Positions 12,109 to 25,508 of a DNA stretch of 64,000 nt are shown one piece after another. Source of the stretch: Naganishia liquefaciens (Eukaryota > Basidiomycota > Tremellomycetes > Filobasidiales > Filobasidiaceae); assembly GCA_013423385.1 (NCBI GenBank), contig BLZA01000023.1, forward strand, positions 809,782-873,781, in the 5' to 3' direction. The notes under the pieces are model-generated. The model saw only the letters and a list, made by a program, of their open reading frames with translations, made no database searches and was not told the DNA's origin. The translations under genes and the position numbers were made by a program. Numbering within the stretch: position 1 is the stretch's first letter; every line of letters begins with the position of its first letter.

Positions 12109-15100
12109 ATGTAGGAGCTGACCACAATTTCTGCATCACCATGCCATGATCTGACACCTTGCATTCAGGTCCGACGATCAACAGCACAGCAAACCCGCCT
12201 CCCTCAAATCCCGTCTCGAAGCATTCCAATCTTCGGCATCCGCTTCAGCAAACAACAATGACAGTCAGCGCTCTCGAGTCCCCTCCGGTAGTCTCAAAGA
12301 TCGCATCGCCATGTTCAACGCAAATGCCGACTCGGCGAAACCTTTGATCCCCACTGCAGCATTTGGTCAAGCTGCTCCTCCGCCTGGCGTTGCTTCGTCT
12401 CGCGCCCCGGGCGGAGGCATGATTGGGAATCGACTGCCCAAATTAGATCCATCGGGAGCGAGCGTGCTGAGTAGAAATGTCGCACAGCCCGTTGCCGGGA
12501 GAAAAGCCAGCGAGAACAGGGGCCTGTACGGCAATCGGATTCCAAGTATCGTTAAGCACCATACCGGTGGATCAACGGGAAGCACCGGGAGCACAGGCGC
12601 TCTAAGCGAACGGTCGGACTCAAAGAGAGATGAGCCGGAGACTTCGAAGGGTACGATTCCCCCACCCCAAGATCAAGCTCTTACCACAAGTGCCGACTTG
12701 GACGAGAATGCGGTGGACCTGTCTTCATCGCACGAACGGCAACCTATCGTCCGACGACCCGAAGAACAGGCGCCATCTTCGGAAGACGACCAGCCTGATG
12801 AGGCAGAATCGTCGAGGCCCCTTATTCCAGAGATTCGCGCAGAAGATCTGGTGCCCTCAACCCTGCCGAAAGACGACGATCGAGATGTCAGCTCCGATGT
12901 GTCGGAGCCTCCTTCACCCAGGTCCACCGCTGCCCAGGCAGCGGGAACACCTCAGTCGATGTCCTCTGTGCCTGCACTTGAACGGATAGCCTCACAGTTG
13001 AGTCTGGCGGACTCGGCCGGAGGATCGAATCTCAGCGTCGCAGGCAGTCAAGCGACTTACAGTTCGCTGCGCGTTGAGACGGGCGCCGCCGATGACGACT
13101 CCGCCAAGGGGGGAAAAGCGGAGGGTAGTCAGACAGAAGACGATCAGCGCAGAAACGTCTCGGAAGAACAGGATAATCTTTCCGATATCTCCACCCCGAC
13201 CGGAACGCCAAAGATGGCGCAACGCGAGTACTTGCCGGAGATCCCGGGCTCACAGTCTCATCCAATTGGTGGCCTCAGCTTACATCCGGACGGTACTGTC
13301 TCGCCTGCTGCATTCGGCTCAGGGAGAAAGGGTTCTATCGGCGCTGGTTATGAAGATCAAGTGATGGTCGACACCTCTGCTATTCCGGACGAATCGCAGA
13401 AGCTGAAGCACGAAGGCGAGGTTCAAGAGGAGTATCCGAATGCGACCGAGACGGAAAAGAACCGCAAGGGCAACGAACCAACGTCAAAAGGAGACTTCCA
13501 AATCACAGAGGATCACATGGTCAATATCCAATTACCTGAAGATGATCCCGCATTGACAGAGGAAGGAAGGGAATTGCAACGCAAAGCCAAGGAAAAGTTG
13601 CATGCCGAGGCTGAGAGAAAAGGGAAGTCCGAGTGGGAAGTGATGGAGGAGAATAGCGATGACAAAGCGGATCAGGTCAAACGGGAGCAAAGGCTCGCGA
13701 ACGCAAAGGAGACCGGTAATCCCGAGACGAACGTCGAGGATGTACATGCGCATCAGAGGGAAGAAGCTTTCGCTAAGGCGGAACGGAATAAGGACGACGA
13801 GAAGTCGCAACAGGGATCCGAATCTGAAGGGAAGGAGATCTCGCACAGGCAAGAGGCCACCGCTGTTTCAGAAATTCAAAGCAAGGATTTCGGTGCCACT
13901 CATAAGCCCTCTATGGAAGACGCAGAAGTGACGAGGGCGACTATTCCTTCAAACGGTGACATTGGCGATGAGCCAGAATCTCCACTTTCCAACGAAGATC
14001 GGGAACATCTTTCAGGACCCGCTGAGAAGCAGGAATCTCAAGAGGCAGCGGCCAAAATTGGGGCGGAGACTTCCAAATCTGACGAAGTCCGAGAAATGGA
14101 AGCCTCCGCTTCCGAAGTACTAGAGCCTCCAACGTCACAGAGCCCCGATGCGCTCGATCCGGAAAGTCAGCGATCTCTGGATAAGACTCTTGCGGAAGCG
14201 TCCGGAAAGAAGGCGCTTCAGTCTACCCACGAGAAGGTTGCCGACGAGGACTCGAAGCGGGAGTTCTCGGCGCAAAGCGCGGAAATCCAGGACATGGAGG
14301 ACATTCCGACCGGCGATGATGCCGAATCTCATAAGCAAGATCAGGACCCAAATATCGACTCCTTATTAGTCGGCAAGAGCGATGCAGGAGCCGGCGTCAA
14401 GCCCGAAGTGGAAATCATGGAAGGAGACTCCGATGCCATGGACGCTTTTGAACACGGTGAATCCAAGCAGCTGGATGTGGAACCTGCACCATACGTCGCT
14501 CCACGTGACGTGAACGAGAAACCGCAAAGTCCCAGATCTGCCACATCTGTGCCATCAGAAATCGAAGAACCGGAAGATAGCCCGGCAACCAGCAATAGCA
14601 ACGTCGCCACCGCGACCTTTCCCTCTGTACCAAAACAGGAGCCGGTCGTGACCGAGATCTCTGAAAAGGTTGACTCAAGCGAGATAAGCCGGGCACCGAC
14701 TCCTGGTCCGGAGTCAGTCAACTTGCCCTCAGTGCCAAAGGAGTCCGTTGACTCCTCGGAGAGCAAGGTCCGCGTTGGTGTTACTTTGTCTCCAGGCAAA
14801 CACCTCGGTACAAGTCAGCAAGACCAGGTTCGCGGAACATCAAAGGAGGCAGAGGACGAGAACGTCAAGCGATTTTTGGCCAAAAAGGACGGCAGTGATG
14901 TTGAGAGCGGGCGGGCAACACAGTCACAGGATACTGCGCCTTCCCTAGATGCAGTAGCGCAGACGATTTCTGCACCCGGCGATGTCTCGGGACTTGCCAA
15001 GTCCACTAGCTCATCCAGCACTCTGTCCAATTCCACGACTTCGTCGAAAAAGAAGAATATGCAAGATCGCGGCAGAAGCCCATTACTCGATATGGATATG

Positions 15101-15166
15101 GACGGGGAAGATGGTGGAGAGACCGGTTGGGCAAAGGTCTCTGTCAACAAGACCAAGTATTCGTAG
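12109..15166 (+). CDS. large disordered protein with SLKxR motifs (Aim21/Bbc1-like?)
   Basis: About 998 residues, almost entirely low complexity (Ser, Glu, Lys, Asp, Pro), so probably disordered. The N-terminus carries SLKSRLEAFQ and SLKDRIAMFNANAD, then GAF-like (TAAFGQAAPPP) and two GNR[LI]P motifs. Short SLKxR repeats followed by such segments occur in fungal cortical-actin proteins of the Aim21/Bbc1 type, which is a tentative resemblance. The central part is a charged E/K-rich helix-prone stretch (about residues 450-530). The main exon is open from 12169 to the stop. It continues upstream of the first ATG (12311) for 47 plausible residues to a good acceptor, where AT at 12109-12110 joined to G at 12169 would make the initiator (MSDDQQ...). 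The gene itself is secure; the start is inferred. Confidence 0.8.
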
Positions 15167-15332
15167 GAATGCGTGCTCTTGCCGGAGCGCTTCCTGTACG
15201 GCTGGCGTAAACGGGAAAGTCACTCCATGTATTCGCCTATTGTACATATTATGCGAATGATTACTACCAGTACAAATCCATAAAGCAGCTACCTCAGGAG
15301 CGGTTTCATTTTCAATTCCGCCATGTATTCGA

Positions 15333-17318
15333 CTACCATTTCTTGTCGTACGGATGGACATCGACATCTGGCCGTTGTGTCCTAGCAAGCGAGCCCTTGC
15401 GTTCACGTACTGGAGAGTCTCGGATGACCCCTGGTCCAGAAGTGTACGAGGTCGTGGCCGTATAAGGCGACGTTGGCATGCTTTCTTCGTGCTCTTGCAC
15501 AGGTGTCGTCTGCAATGAATTGCTGAGATTGGTGGTGTTGACGTGAATTTGAGTAGGTCGATACGACGACGTTGATGACGTCGCATGTTTGTTTTGGCCG
15601 TACGTCCGAGAAGGATGCACGAACTGATAGTCGACGGACGAGAGGTCTGATAGCGCTGAAGATGAAGGATACGGCGACATGACGGGCGTAAAGTAGCCTG
15701 TTGGGGTGCCTCTCGTGCTGTTGCCCGCGCTGGCACCGTATGCCAATGCACTCGGCCGCAGATGATCGCCATGACTCGTTGCGGACGGCGTTGTCGAGCG
15801 CGTGATGCTGTTTGCAAGACCAATGAGGGAGGCCACACTAGGTGTTCTGCTCGGTTTGGGTGTTTCTCCAATGATGGGCGCATCTGCGCGGATGGGACTA
15901 CCGGGGACGGCTACGTCCATTCGAGTGATAGGGGGACCTCCAGTCGTCATGGCAGTAGCCTTCTTTTGTTCGGGCTGGTTGTACATCCAGGTGGCGGACA
16001 GGACGACGATGCTTCCGATCACGAAGGCTGGTGTGATGGGATAGTTGAAGAGGCAGACCGAAGCGAGGAAGGATAAAATGATGCTGAGTGACGTCGCGAA
16101 TCCCTTGAGGATGTTGTCGGAATACTTGATGACGACGGCAGTGATGAGTCCGCCAAACACTTGAGTCAGCACTGTTCCCCACGCCCAGAGGCTAAAGTTT
16201 CTGAACGGCTCGACGAACAGCCCGATAAGACCCCCTCCGCCGGACGAGCCACTGAGCAAGACAGGTAGGAGGGCGGGGATAAGCGAGAACAATGACAGCT
16301 GGATGTTGCGCGTCCACAGGTCGGCTTTAGAACCCTTAAGCACCATCTCGAAGTAAACGCCGGCCAGGCCTGAAGTCAGACACGCGGCGGTGACGGCCAT
16401 GAAACCCTTGAAAGGATTCATTTCTGCGTGGAAAGACGACGCTGCAGGTGACGAGGGGATGTCGGAGCGAAGTGCCCTATGTTCGGCGTGTTCAACGTAT
16501 TCCTTGACCACATTTGCTGTGGCTAACGCCGCTGGTAAGCTCATGATCCGGGTATATGATGATGTAGCTTACAAGATGCGGTGGATGCTTGTCCCGTTGA
16601 CTGGATTTGCACAATTCCCACTCCGACTGCCAACAGCAGCAGACTGATCCATTTCATTGAAGACAGGCGTTTCCCAAGCAGGAGCACGGAGAAGAACGCT
16701 GTTGTCAAGATCTTCATCTGATAAGTCACTTGAAATGTCGCAACGTCGAGATTCGAAGCGGCCACGTATTGCAGATTGTTTTGAACCACATAGAGAATCG
16801 CAGGAATGGAAAGCTTCCAGCAGTCTGGCGAAAATATTTCTGATGCGAGTCGTTGCCAGCGCGACCGTTTGATGTAGGGCGTGAAAAAGTATCCAGCGTT
16901 ACCGACGGTAGGCGATGTGAGCTGCTGTTTTGGCAATCCGGGACTTCCTGATACGCTGAATCTCGACTGCACTGAGCCATCACCCACATGTCCCTTGTCT
17001 GACAAAGCCCTCGCCGTGGGACTTCGAGCGCGATCTTCTGTCGCCAACATCTCCTTGTCCACCCGTTTCAGCGCAACCAGTAGCGATACCGATCCCTTGA
17101 GAAGCTCGTTCATGAGGACTGCCGAAGATGCGGAATACGACTTGGTCGAGGATATCCGCGAGTAGTGCATGATGACAGAGAGAAATGCATTCTGGAGAGC
17201 GAGGGTCAAGAGTCTGGCACGCGCTGCGTCAATAGGCTGAAACGGCGAGACGCAGGCAGACTCACGACACCCATTTCAGGTCTACTGCTCGCCCCATGAG
17301 GGATATGTGCGCGCTCAT
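15333..17318 (-). CDS. nucleotide-sugar transporter (SLC35A/NST family)
   Basis: Golgi or ER antiporter moving a nucleotide sugar (UDP-galactose or UDP-GlcNAc type) into the lumen for glycosylation. Exons on the minus strand: 17266..17318, 16573..17213 and 15333..16531, giving 630 residues. The family signature reads [20 protein letters not shown] then [20 protein letters not shown]. Further hydrophobic helices follow, with [10 protein letters not shown] and [14 protein letters not shown]; about ten membrane spans in total. The normal family length is near 350. The excess is a cytosolic loop after span 2 (about 70 residues) and a Ser/Thr-rich C-terminal tail of about 200 residues, ending DKKW, which is not a standard KKxx signal. 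The substrate cannot be read from the sequence. Confidence 0.93.
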
Positions 17319-17544
17319 CGTGTCCGCATTTGGGATTAGGAGGGAAGGGACTATGCTGCGGGAAGTTGTGCCTGAGTACGACGTCGTGATCATCACAGGC
17401 AGACGAGGACCGCTGCGACGACAACAAAACAAAAACGCTGAATGGCCGGCCGCCGGGGAAAAATTGCGCGATTTCTGGTTGCAATATATGGCCCGTTTCC
17501 GGTTCATGTATGGCTCTATGACATTGATCCTCTCCTAGCATCAG

Positions 17545-18689
17545 CTATCTGCCCTGCATGGCCTTTTCGAATTCGTGCCATTCTTCGGGAGTCATTCTAT
17601 ACGTTTCCTTCCCCACCTCGGGAAAACCTCCGCCCCGCACTTCATCAATGTATTCCTGGACGGCGCGGCGCGACTCGCTGCCCACGTTGCCGAACCTCCG
17701 CACGAACTTGGCCACCTTGACTCCTTGCAGTCGCCCCCCCGATTCAGCGGCCTCTTCCTCCGTCGGGAAGACACCGAGGATATCGCTAGCAACGAGCACT
17801 TGTCCTGACGTTCCCGGGCCAGCGCCAATTCCGATCGTCAAAAGGTCGAGCTTGGTCGTGATGTAAGAAGCAATCTTGTGCGGAATGGCCTCAAGGAGGA
17901 CACTGAAAGCGCCGGCCTCCTTCATCGCCAGTGCCGTGTCGAAGAGTTCTCGTGCGGCTTCTGCACTTCGCGCTTGTACCATGTATCCACTAAGCGAGGT
18001 TGCGCGTTGAGGTTGCAGTCCGAGATGTGGCATGACAGGGATCCCGATATCCGTCAAGCGCTTGACAAGCGGAAGGATCTCTTGTCCTCCCTCGATCTTG
18101 ACGCCGTCGACATAGCCTTCTTTGACCAAACGGACGGCACTCCGGACGCCTTGCTCGATGCTGGCCTCAAAACTTCCGAATGGCATATCCGAGATGATGA
18201 AAGGCGTCTTGGCACCGCGAGCGACAGCTTTGCAATGATGAATCATCTCGTCGAGCGTAATTTGATTCGTATTGTAATGTCCCAGAGCGACTTGTGAGAG
18301 AGAATCGCCGACGAGGGTCATGTCGATACCCGAAGAATGCGTGAGAAGCGCTGTCGGGTAGTCATAGGCGGTCATCATGGTGATAGGCGTCCCTTCGCTT
18401 TGCAGCTTGCGCAGGGACGCTAGAGTGACCTTTCTACGACTAGAGGCTGAAGATGCGAAATGAGAAGGGATTCACCACCGTGGCTGGAATATGGCTTACT
18501 AGCAGAACTCGCATTGTCCATTGGCTTGACACTCATCCATCTGCGTCCTTGCGGTACTGATTGAGCCGTGAAGCCAGCGCTTAGAATTCTGGTATCCAAC
18601 CGCTGGGGAACAATCGTTCCGGCCGGTGCGCATTGACGACAAATCGCGCCGAGTTGACGGGTCGAGCTCCTCCATTGCGAAACACTCAT
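17545..18689 (-). CDS. ECM31: 3-methyl-2-oxobutanoate hydroxymethyltransferase
   Basis: Ketopantoate hydroxymethyltransferase (PanB; Ecm31 in yeast). It transfers a hydroxymethyl group from 5,10-methylene-THF to 2-oxoisovalerate, the first committed step to pantothenate and CoA. Exons on the minus strand 18500..18689 and 17545..18446 give 363 residues. Family motifs: MMTAYDYPTA, DMTLVGDSLSQVALGH (metal-binding Asp), ISDMPFGSF (second metal-binding Asp), VKIEGG, MPHLGLQPQ, and LLEAIP with the expected catalytic Glu. The first 55 or so residues are Arg/Ser/Gln rich with few acids (SQWRSSTRQLGAICRQC), which is typical of a mitochondrial presequence. Head to head with RIT1, with 306 bp between the starts. 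Confidence 0.96.
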
Positions 18690-18995
18690 GATGGCTAAAG
18701 ACAAATCAGCTTTGCTATTGACGGGGTACGTGATACCTACGGTGTACTTGATGAAGTCCAGAATGATGTATCGAATTCGCAAGAGGCTCAAACTCGTAAG
18801 ACACCTCGTGCGATGCTGCTTCATGCTTCGACTTCACCGCCGGCTATTCTCACGTCACCAGACGGCCAAAAAGTTTCGGAACGCTTGCCGGCTGGCTTGT
18901 TTACTTTGTCGAGCTCTTTGTCGCGAACGCATCTACATTCTCGGGTCCCTCTTTCTACTTACATCGTTCCTCTCGCTGAAACGTAGCTGGTCGTC

Positions 18996-20847
18996 ATGTT
19001 CGATCCGTTCAGCGACACCAAATCGTCATATCAGGCCATCCGCAAACACTCGGCCGCTCACGATGTCTATAATCGTTTACACAGCATCGCTAAGGATACA
19101 GAATTCGTCAAGCGCGTCAGTCAGGACTGGTATGAAGACCAGTTCGTGGTGATACGTACGTTATTGCCATCATGTCCCAAGGGTATCTGTAATGACGAGG
19201 ATTATGATGCAAGCGAATCAGCGCTGCGGAACGTGGTATTGCGACCCCAAGGTAAGTGCGGACACAGCTATTCGCGGCTGAGCTCATGTCCCGCATCGAG
19301 TTCAGACATCTTGCTCGGAATACGCATACTTTAAATCGACAGACGGTCATATGGGAGTGGGTTGCTCCGACAGATTACACCTCTAAGGCTTCTGAGCTCT
19401 TTTCGACCCTCGCTCAGCAATGGGATTTCTCCCTGCGACGAGCTAACTTACACCTCGTCGATTTTGCCAACCGTAATGGAGGATTCATTATCGTAGATTC
19501 CACGAGGAGAGGAAAGGTGCGAAGCACCCCTCGAAAGACCGCATTTGGCTAACAGGAGCGCTCAGCGTATGCCAGACGCATTGTCGAAGACAGTACCCAT
19601 CTGGTGCGCCGTCATCAATCGAGCTGTCGCTAAGCGGCGAGCCGCAGAATGCGCAAGCTCAGCAGATGGCGAGGACATGTGGAATACCGATCTATATTGC
19701 CCTCCAACTGTCGTCAGCCCCACGGAGAAGAGTCAGATCGAGACATGTATTGACAAATGGGCCGACCAACTACTGGTGATTCCCCCATCACCCGAATGAT
19801 GCCCGGTCACTGATTCTTACTTTGGCCACACAGGCCTCGAGCCTGACACTCCCAAATCCCGTCGCTCCCCTACGGCCGTTCTTCATTCATCCTTCGATAG
19901 CTCACTCGCCATCCCTACCAACAAAGAAAAACAGCTCCAATGCTTCGGGAAGCTATTGCCCCGCACTCATACCGATTATTTGCCTTTCCGCGTCAATGTT
20001 CATTCAGCATGGAGGTCCCGAGCCCATGCGTAGTCGTTCGGGATTCGGCTTCGAGTATATCCAGGGCAGTGGAGACGATGAGGACTTCTGGGCGCAGGTG
20101 TGCTGGACGATCACTTGCTCTTGTACCCTACCTGATGAATGCCTTTGCTATTTTTAGGGTCTGCAACCAAAGAGCTTTCACCAACATCGGGAAAGACTGT
20201 TATCCACCCCGAAGCAAGATCTCCAACAAGTCATCGAAGAGATCAAAGCCTCGTCTGCGCAGGGCATTGCAACGCCCAATTCTGCACATCTCTCAAATAT
20301 AGTGGAGATTCCGCCGAATTCCGGTTTATTTCTCGGCGTGACTTCTGCCAAAAACGATCTTGGCTCGAGCGATAAACAACTGATTCTCCAGCTTACACGT
20401 TTGACGCAAGAAGAGCTTGTGGATCCGACACAGACTGACAGCTACTTGTTTCAGCGGATACCAAAGTCGAAGAAAGGTGAAATATACTACCTCAATACCG
20501 TATTACCCGCATTTGCGGAGGCAGCTAGTACAGCAATGGATCAGGGCAATGATGTGCTTGTGATTGATGATGATGGGAAAGATGTGTCTGTGGGTGTGAT
20601 GGTCGTCCTATCTTGGATCTTCGTCGACGATGACGGAAAAAGGCGAAGTGGCCCGCCACCAACAGGTGAGCTTGACTTCTGTTAGGGCTAACCTCAGCTG
20701 ATATCTCCAGGAATGATAGCAACCAAATCAGACACGCGGAAACGATTGCAGTGGATACTGGACAAACGGCCGGGAGCCAACCCTTCGCGTTCTACATTGC
20801 AAAGAGTCAACGAATTCCTGATGTCACCTCGGAGAAGTCAAGTATAA
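18996..20847 (+). CDS. RIT1: tRNA A64-2'-O-ribosylphosphate transferase
   Basis: Modifies A64 of initiator tRNA-Met with 2'-O-ribosyl phosphate, which keeps it out of elongation. Eight exons: 18996..19155, 19214..19251, 19306..19356, 19418..19516, 19566..19775, 19834..20097, 20158..20665 and 20711..20847, giving 488 residues, close to the yeast protein (about 510). Hallmarks: RCGTWYCDPK, YFKSTDGHMGQWDFSLRRAN, IIVDSTRRGKRMPDALSKT, VPIWCAVINRA, YIQGSGDDEDFW, and the C-terminal ANPSRSTLQRVNEFLMSPR. STDGH and STRRGKRMPD are the phosphatase-like signature of the family. The intron 1 acceptor is AAG rather than YAG. Divergent from the pantothenate gene. Confidence 0.95.
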
Positions 20848-21005
20848 TACATGTGGCCGCCTCGCAAACGCGTTCATGCAGGCTTGTTGCATCGATTGCC
20901 GATGGTTCTGGGATCACAGACAATCCCTGTACTTGACAGCGGACTCCCATTCCTTGAACAATCTGCCACAGGAATGACACAGAACTCATCCGTCAGCAGG
21001 TTCCT

Positions 21006-22681
<1,676 letters not shown>

Positions 22682-23592
22682 GGTGGAATCGTGACGAGTG
22701 CGGGAGATGAGTGAAAGTCGCAAGCGCTCTTGTCAGATCCTAGAAGATTATGGCCATAGCGAAATCAAGGTGGAGACGCCCAAGAAACCGAAATCAATCG
22801 TGGTCACGTGCCATAACTGGGAAATCAAGCCAGACTCAGTCGCACCGCCGCTGTCGTTGCTCTTCACAGTATATTCGTTGGCAAAGTCAGTCCTCAAGAA
22901 GCATGTCATATCACGGACTGCTGTGAGCAGCGAAGAGATATCTATCTGTCGCCTAACTTGCTCATCACTCAGGGCTGGACTTTTGACTGACGCTTGAAAA
23001 CCTACTTTTGAAATCATCCGAACTCTAGCTAACTTTGGCATGGAGTCGACGTGATCACTTTCTCGCAATGGTACATCTTTGAATTGCGTCAAAGGATATC
23101 GCCTATCCGGGTGAATATTCAATCCTTTGATCTCCCGGCAAGGAGTGAGACCGGATCTCTCAGGACAGGAAGGCAAAGGATACACCCGCAATATGAGTTT
23201 GAGAAATCCGATTCACCCTCCACAGCAGGTCTTATAGAGACATGCGACGGCAAACGGGAGAAGCCGAAGGATGTCCTCCAAACCCTTATATCGTCGTCTT
23301 TCCCCCCGCCTCCAGATCGCATACCACCTATTCCGTTATCTGCTCGTATGAGATGGCTGAGCGGCCGAAAGGTGAATGGCGCTGATCCCTTGGCATCATT
23401 CAACAGCACCACCCATCGCTAGTACCCGTCACATAGAATCGTATTTCCTTGGTCCGATAACGTCTTTCGTCCACGGCTTCTGACTCCAATTGCAGAAGTC
23501 CATCTGGGATTGACCCGTAATACCTTGAGCTGCAACAGTGGAATAGCTCTCCTGCTTCCGACTCGTACCAATCACAACGCGACATCGTCAAC
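22682..23592. other. intergenic
   Basis: Between the divergent starts of KRR1 (minus) and the four-helix membrane protein (plus). Open frames on both strands are short, with no family match or codon bias. I see no gene here; promoters for both flanking genes are expected. Confidence 0.55.
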
Positions 23593-24940
23593 ATGAATGT
23601 TGCAGGTGAGGGACCGGACGACAGGGATGAGAAAAGACTACGTGGCATGGATGTTGGTCTCATGCATGAGGCACATGCGAAGCATCTTGCTGACTAACAT
23701 GACTCTTTGCTCATCGCCTTCTGCAGCCGATGCAAAGGTGAGCTACAAAGAGTTTGAAGCTCACGCAAGTAAGCCGGCTCATCCATTCCTGCATCAATTC
23801 TGCAGACTATGGATGTTTGCCATGTTCATCCTGCATTGGTGCTGTATAGGCGCTTCAGGTGAGAAATGATTGTGCACAGTGCTTAAGACGAAATAAACAA
23901 GTTTATCTCCCTTTGTCTGACAGTCATGATCATAGTTGCGGAATGCTTCATCGTAATGCACACTACCGCCGGTTTTGAAGACGAAGCCTTTGCTCACTTC
24001 TTCCGCAATATAGATAACAAACTCCCTCAGGCGGTTCACCAACCAGTATGGCGCAGGAGAAGCCCGTACATCTCAATGAGCATGAAGCAGACCAATATGC
24101 TGATTTTCATTCTGGTTGATAGCTGCTAGAGGTTATCAGAACGACGTTGATTACAATCCAACGTGCGGATACGTCCAGTTGACGAATGTCCCCAAACATC
24201 TCGGCTCTGTCATTTGGTCTACCGGCTGGCAGTTGTTTATCAGTAAGTTACCCGCTCGGGCGCCTCCTTTCATATATCAACTAGCCCTCCGTGCTATATC
24301 TGCAGTCATTGCTGCACTCCTCATCATCTTCGCCGACCTTGCTCTCGCCATTCCCGGTAACACCAATCTTCCTTGGAACGTCGTCAAGTTCTTCTGGCTG
24401 GATGGCATGACTTACGATCAGGAGATAGCGGATCGGGATCCAAGGCTAGATCCCAGAGAGGGGCGCAATAGTGCCAAACCGATGCCGTTTTTCCTCGGAG
24501 CCCTGGGATTTTTCAAAGTCTTTGTGACTTTTGGCTATCTTTCGCAAAGCTTCTACGGTATCGACACCGGTATGGACGAGTGGGGAGAAAGTCACGGTCC
24601 AAACACTCAGCTTTTCTGCCTCTGGGCCGGTAAGCATTTAGTAATCAGATATGAACGGGGATTCGACGTCGACAAGGTCACGAACTGATACCTGAACTCG
24701 ACGGGTGTAGGTTTCATTCTCGCTGGCAGCGCTCTTCTCGGACTCATTACGGGATGTGTAAGCGTCAACCAGAATTGTCAGCGACGAAAGTGCTGACTTG
24801 CCTGATAATCCCATCAGTTCCTTTTCCTCGCAAAGTCGCCTCGGGAGGTTTCCGATGAACGTGATTATCGATGGCGAAGGAACCCGTACCGAGGACAGGC
24901 TCCGTACCCATTCAATAACACTAGTGCCAGATGGTACTAA
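23593..24940 (+). CDS. four-helix membrane protein, unknown
   Basis: Seven phase-consistent exons (23593..23605, 23727..23858, 23924..24065, 24130..24242, 24306..24629, 24711..24757, 24818..24940) give 297 residues. Four hydrophobic segments: about residues 31-60 (LWMFAMFILHWCCIG), 120-150 (AALLIIFADLALAIP), 205-230 (FFLGALGFFKVFVTFGYLS) and 250-275 (FILAGSALLGLITGCFLFLA). Loops are charged (DRDPRLDPREGR, TGMDEWGESHGPN). The C-terminus is Arg/Tyr/Pro rich, ending SARWY. I do not recognise the family; it resembles MARVEL-size fungal membrane proteins in layout only. The least certain join is 24065 to 24130 (donor gtacat). Exon 1 codes only four residues. Confidence 0.7.
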
Positions 24941-25508
24941 GAATGTCAGCGCGGAAAGCTAAGGCTGGTGACAGCTGTAGATCAAGTAGCATCCTATGTA
25001 GGGCGAAGGAATACTATGCATACCAAGCAGCATCAGCCTGCTAAGCTCTGTCCGCACAGGACACAATGGCTTTTGAGCGTGTCGGCATGTTTATGCCTGG
25101 TATGGGCGGACTGTATAAACTACAGCCCGAAAACTGTCACGGTTTATCGAGACAGGTTCGTGAGAGTCATAAGAAAAAAGTTTCTGCGAGCTTGCAAAGG
25201 CATTTGTGATCCTGCAAACGTCCTTTAGCTGAGCTTTGATGCGTGTAGGAAATGCAATCAGGAAGGCTGTCTGACCGCGAAACTCAAACGCTCGCGCGAC
25301 GCGTCGAATCGATGCTCGAAAGGGTCCGATCGTTTGATCGGAATTTCCCTTTCATGTGCCGGTCCTTTGAGAAATAGCTATGAAGATATAAGTTGTATGC
25401 ATGATCATCAGTCCCGGTCGACGTCACCTATTGCATCTTGGCCTCCAAATCCCAACCATCTTTCCTCGAACTCTATATAACACCGAAAATACAATCGGTC
25501 TTGATGCA

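Noticed and set aside
12315-15156. Numerous long frames on both strands within the disordered-protein exon
   Set aside because: Shadows produced by the GC-rich, low-complexity coding sequence on the plus strand.
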